From an uncultured Lachnospiraceae bacterium (GTDB taxonomy: Bacteria > Bacillota > Clostridia > Lachnospirales > Lachnospiraceae), in the NCBI GenBank assembly GCA_910579865.1, contig CAJTXA010000003.1, forward strand, positions 1 through 64,000: 64,000 bases of DNA, in the 5' to 3' direction. Within the stretch, counting starts at the first letter, position 1. Each line of letters starts with the position of its first letter. The notes below the pieces were generated by a model that was not told where the DNA came from, searched no databases, and saw only the letters and a list, made by a program, of their open reading frames with translations. The translations under genes were made by a program, and so were the position numbers. Shown here piece after piece: positions 61,213 through 64,000 of this stretch.

Positions 61213-61830
61213 TTATCTTTCATAATTTTCTGTCATTTGCTGTTGTTCGGAAGAAGTTTGTGTGGTTTGCTCTGCTTCTTCCTGTGGCAGCAGCTCAGAT
61301 CGATTTTCCCTTATCTGTTCATAAGTTGCAACTAATAATTTTTGAAAACTATCATATTTCATAGCAGCACTTTCTAAGGTATCTGCTATAATATTTTGTG
61401 TATCAGCAAGAATATCATCTGTATATTGAATCGCTCCCATTCGAATATTATTAGCATCCATAGTAGCTGCATCGACAATCTCCTGCGCCTGTTGTGTTGC
61501 CATCTGTAAAATTTCATTTGCTCTTAAATAAGCTTGTTGTACTACTTCACTTTCATTGACTAACTCATTGGTCTGTGTCTTTGCATCCTGTAAAAGTTTT
61601 GTTGCATCTGCTTGTGCCTTTGCTAAAATTTCATCTCGATTTCGTATAATACTTTGATACTTTTTTATTTCATCTGGTGTCCGCAGCTTTAATTCTGTAA
61701 TTAATTCCAAAAACTGGTCTTTATTTACAATAATCTTTGTATTTGATAGGGGTTGTGGTTTACAACCATCAATAAAATCCTCAATCTCTTCAATTAGCTG
61801 TTCGATCTTACTGGTATTATTTGTGCTCAT
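61213..61830 (-). CDS. Coiled-coil protein next to coaD
   Basis: A 205-residue, mostly helical, charge-alternating protein rich in Ala, Gln and Glu (EILAKAQADATKLLQDAKTQ), with a Gln-rich tail. It resembles the DivIVA/V-ATPase H-type coiled-coil proteins found beside coaD in Lachnospiraceae. No enzyme motif; perhaps a structural protein of the cell pole or septum (inference). Follows coaD by 20 bases; SD GAAGGAG. Confidence 0.7.
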   Translation of the reverse strand: MSTNNTSKIEQLIEEIEDFIDGCKPQPLSNTKIIVNKDQFLELITELKLRTPDEIKKYQSIIRNRDEILAKAQADATKLLQDAKTQTNELVNESEVVQQAYLRANEILQMATQQAQEIVDAATMDANNIRMGAIQYTDDILADTQNIIADTLESAAMKYDSFQKLLVATYEQIRENRSELLPQEEAEQTTQTSSEQQQMTENYER

Positions 61831-61850
61831 CTATAATATCTCCTTCTATA

Positions 61851-62333
61851 CTAATCCACCTTATATTTCTTATAGAGCTTTCTTACCACCAGTTCTGGTA
61901 CAAACTTATGGATATCTCCACCCATTCCCGCTACTTCTTTCACAGTACTTGAACTTAAATAAGCAAATTCTAAACGAGTTGTAAGAAAAACGGTCTCTAT
62001 ATTTGGGTTTAATGCGTTATTGATCTGTGACATCTGAAGCTCATACTCAAAATCAGTAATCGCACGAAGACCTCTTACAATCATATTTGCTTGAGACTTT
62101 GTAGCAAAATCTACTAACAAACCATCAAAAGACTGAATGGTTACATGTTTTAGGTGCTTTGTCACTTCCTTTAACATATTAACACGTTCTTCTACGGAAA
62201 ACAATGGACTTTTTGCCTTATTATTCAATACTCCTACAATTAATTCATCTGTAATAGCAAGGGAACGTTCTATTATATCTAGATGGCCTAATGTTACAGG
62301 ATCAAAACTGCCAGGATAAATTGCTCGATTCAT
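61851..62333 (-). CDS. coaD: Phosphopantetheine adenylyltransferase
   Basis: A 160-residue nucleotidyltransferase: IYPGSFDPVTLGHLDIIERS (HxGH-type), IVRGLRAITDFEYE, LSSSTVKEVA. Makes dephospho-CoA from 4'-phosphopantetheine and ATP. Starts right after rsmD, whose end holds its ribosome binding site (GAGAGGGAA). Confidence 0.97.
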   Translation of the reverse strand: MNRAIYPGSFDPVTLGHLDIIERSLAITDELIVGVLNNKAKSPLFSVEERVNMLKEVTKHLKHVTIQSFDGLLVDFATKSQANMIVRGLRAITDFEYELQMSQINNALNPNIETVFLTTRLEFAYLSSSTVKEVAGMGGDIHKFVPELVVRKLYKKYKVD

Positions 62334-62334
62334 A

Positions 62335-62922
62335 CTATTCCCTCTCTTCTATTTCCTGTTCTTTTTTTCTGCAAAAGATATGTTTATTTGTTTTATATCG
62401 TTTTTCTTTTTCTATTAAAAATCCCATCTGTTCCATATCCTTATTTTCTTTTAATTCTGTTTTTATAGATGTTTCTATCACAATTAATGTTTCTTCTTTT
62501 GCTAATTTCGATTGACTTAAATATTGTAATACTTGTTTTTCATACCCTTTTCCATAGGGAGGATCTAAAAAAATCAGATCAAATGCCACATCTTTTCCCT
62601 CTAAGCGGCTAAGTGCGGTCAAAAAGTCACACTCCATTACAATTGCATCTTTCTCTAACTTTGTAAATTTTAAATTGTCACGAATACAAGCTGCTGCTTT
62701 TTTATTATTTTCTACAAAATAAGCTACTTTTGCACCACGGCTTAAGGCTTCTATCCCAATTCCCCCACTTCCAGAAAAAAGGTCTAAAACAAAACTACCT
62801 GAAATATCCTCTTGTAGCATATTAAATAACGTTTCTTTAATACGATCGGTTGTTGGTCTAGTTTCCATTCCTTCTATTGTCTTAAGTGGAAGCCTTCTTG
62901 CTTTTCCTGCTATCACTCGCAT
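62335..62922 (-). CDS. rsmD: 16S rRNA m2G966 methyltransferase
   Basis: A 195-residue SAM-dependent enzyme: MRVIAGKARRLPL, GSGGIGIEALSRGA (SAM site), and the catalytic DPPYGKG. Methylates the N2 of G966 in 16S rRNA. First gene of rsmD-coaD-coiled-coil, the common arrangement in clostridia. Confidence 0.96.
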   Translation of the reverse strand: MRVIAGKARRLPLKTIEGMETRPTTDRIKETLFNMLQEDISGSFVLDLFSGSGGIGIEALSRGAKVAYFVENNKKAAACIRDNLKFTKLEKDAIVMECDFLTALSRLEGKDVAFDLIFLDPPYGKGYEKQVLQYLSQSKLAKEETLIVIETSIKTELKENKDMEQMGFLIEKEKRYKTNKHIFCRKKEQEIEERE

Positions 62923-63133
62923 GGGATTCTCCTATCTCTCTCCAAAATTCATACCATTCTTTTTGTATTAGTATACGATAATGATTATAACAGAAAAATA
63001 GCTCCTTACAAGTATTTTTTTTAGGATAACTTACTTTTCTTTTTTTGAAATATGATTTATACTTATTTTAATCAAATCGATTCTTCTTTTCTTTCTAGTT
63101 GTATAATATAAAGAAAGGCAGGTGTCCATAACA

Positions 63134-64000
63134 ATGAAAAAACAAATACTAGAAACCCGCTGGACCAAACAAATCAATGAAACAAATGTTTGGCAGGAAT
63201 ATCCTCGTCCTACTATGGTTCGATCTTCTTATATGAATCTAAACGGTTATTGGGACTATGCAATAAAAAAGAACTCCTGTTTTCCTTCTAGCTATCATGG
63301 TAAGATCTTAGTTCCATTTTCACCAGAATCCAAACTATCTGGTGTAGAACGGCAGTTAAAACCAAAAGAATTTCTTTGGTATCACAGAATTCTCCCTGCT
63401 GTAAAATGCCAAAAAAATGAGCGTCTTTATTTACATTTTGGTGCAGTCGATCAGGCTTGTACTGTCTATTTAAATCAACAAGAAGTAGGATATCATCAAG
63501 GGGGTTATCTTCCCTTTTCTATTGATATTACAGACGCATTTCAAAGTTTTCATTCCACTACAAACTGTGAACTTTTCGTTCGAGTAACCGATCCAAGCGA
63601 TACTTCTTATCATAGCCGTGGAAAACAAAAACTACACAATAGTGGTATGTTTTATACTGCGCAAAGTGGTATCTGGCAAACAGTCTGGATGGAAATTGTA
63701 CCTGATAACTTTATTCGCTATGTGAAATTTACTCCTAATTATGATAAAAAAGAAGTTACTGTAAAAATCTCCACAGAAAGAAATTGTTCTGCTTTTTTAC
63801 AATTAGAAACAAAAGAACATACCTATTCTATCACAAGCAACCAAAGTTTTACTATTCCATTAAAGAATTTTCATGCTTGGAGTCCAGAAGATCCTTATCT
63901 TTATCAAGTGAAAATTACTACACAAACAGACTGCATCAAAAGTTATTTTGCTGTTCGTAAATGTGATATTCAAACAGATAAAAATGGAATTCGGCGGATT
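63134..64000 (+). CDS. Glycoside hydrolase family 2 enzyme, 5' part (cut by window end)
   Basis: ATG at 63134 opens a frame of 289 codons that runs off the end without a stop. It begins MKKQILETRWTKQINETNVW, then RPTMVRSSYMNLNGYWDYA, LYLHFGAVDQACTVYLNQQE, HQGGYLPFSIDIT and SGIWQTVWMEIVP, which is the sugar-binding jelly-roll and start of the immunoglobulin-like domain of GH2 beta-galactosidase/glucuronidase/mannosidase types. The catalytic barrel is beyond the window, so the substrate cannot be told. The ribosome binding site (GAAAGGCAGG) is rather distant. Confidence 0.85.
   Translation, partial: MKKQILETRWTKQINETNVWQEYPRPTMVRSSYMNLNGYWDYAIKKNSCFPSSYHGKILVPFSPESKLSGVERQLKPKEFLWYHRILPAVKCQKNERLYLHFGAVDQACTVYLNQQEVGYHQGGYLPFSIDITDAFQSFHSTTNCELFVRVTDPSDTSYHSRGKQKLHNSGMFYTAQSGIWQTVWMEIVPDNFIRYVKFTPNYDKKEVTVKISTERNCSAFLQLETKEHTYSITSNQSFTIPLKNFHAWSPEDPYLYQVKITTQTDCIKSYFAVRKCDIQTDKNGIRRI

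Noticed and set aside
1..64000. rRNA and tRNA genes
   Set aside because: No conserved rRNA segments or tRNA-like cloverleafs with T-loop GTTCRA patterns in the gaps were found by eye.

Overview
The window looks like chromosome of a low-GC anaerobic Firmicute, most likely a Lachnospiraceae-type gut Clostridium. Supporting signs are the AT-rich sequence with strong AGGAGG ribosome binding sites, a clostridial rnfCDGEAB operon, a T-box leader and a preQ1-I riboswitch, a YlbJ-type sporulation membrane protein, rpsO-pnp, rsmD-coaD, and several glycan-degradation genes (GH78, GH77, GH2). Assignment below family level is not possible from this sequence alone.

Layout. (1) 1-~6718 is the right part of an integrated mobile element: a repeat-rich wall-anchored surface protein, a small membrane protein, two small unknown proteins, a J-domain protein, a secreted transglutaminase-like protein, a gene-free stretch with a strong promoter and hairpins (candidate small RNA), and a large serine recombinase at the edge. 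(2) The recombinase end abuts a MATE transporter gene that stops abruptly at codon 288, so the element appears to have inserted into that gene; the rest of marR-MATE follows. (3) 8.1-14 kb is accessory: a SUMF1/FGE-like protein with a small partner, a T-box-controlled threonyl-tRNA synthetase lacking the TGS domain, and a GC-richer preQ1-riboswitch/queuine-salvage pair (QueL-like radical SAM enzyme plus YhhQ-type transporter). (4) 14-35.4 kb is mostly metabolic and housekeeping: O-acetyltransferase with GH78 rhamnosidase, a Ca2+/Na+ exchanger behind a structured leader that may be a cation riboswitch, a MATE pump, a Gx-transporter/NusG_II fusion, the Rnf complex, pnp-rpsO, malQ and a divergent LacI regulator, a LysM 5'-nucleotidase, and a YbaK/EbsC deacylase. 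(5) 35.7-46.7 kb is a second accessory block: an XRE-PurM fusion regulator with a heterodimeric ABC exporter; a TnpW-like transposon remnant; and a cell-envelope module made of a 33-residue hydrophobic peptide, a lipoprotein, two ABC-2 permeases and a decayed ABC ATPase, next to an AgrA/AgrC-like LytTR two-component system. (6) 46.9-64 kb is housekeeping: DUF445, HisZ, RecU, RluA-type synthase, SDR, YgiQ, HAD phosphatase, RsuA-type synthase, ADP-ribosylglycohydrolase, M23 peptidase, LCP protein, PepD, YlbJ, a coiled-coil protein, CoaD, RsmD and the start of a GH2 enzyme cut by the window end.

The most unusual items are the XRE-PurM regulator with its ABC pair and palindromic operator, the peptide/lipoprotein/permease/LytTR module, the MATE gene split by the serine-recombinase element, the leader of the cation exchanger, and the TGS-less ThrRS under T-box control. 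No rRNA, tRNA or CRISPR array was seen. All functional names come from motifs read by eye; no database search was run.
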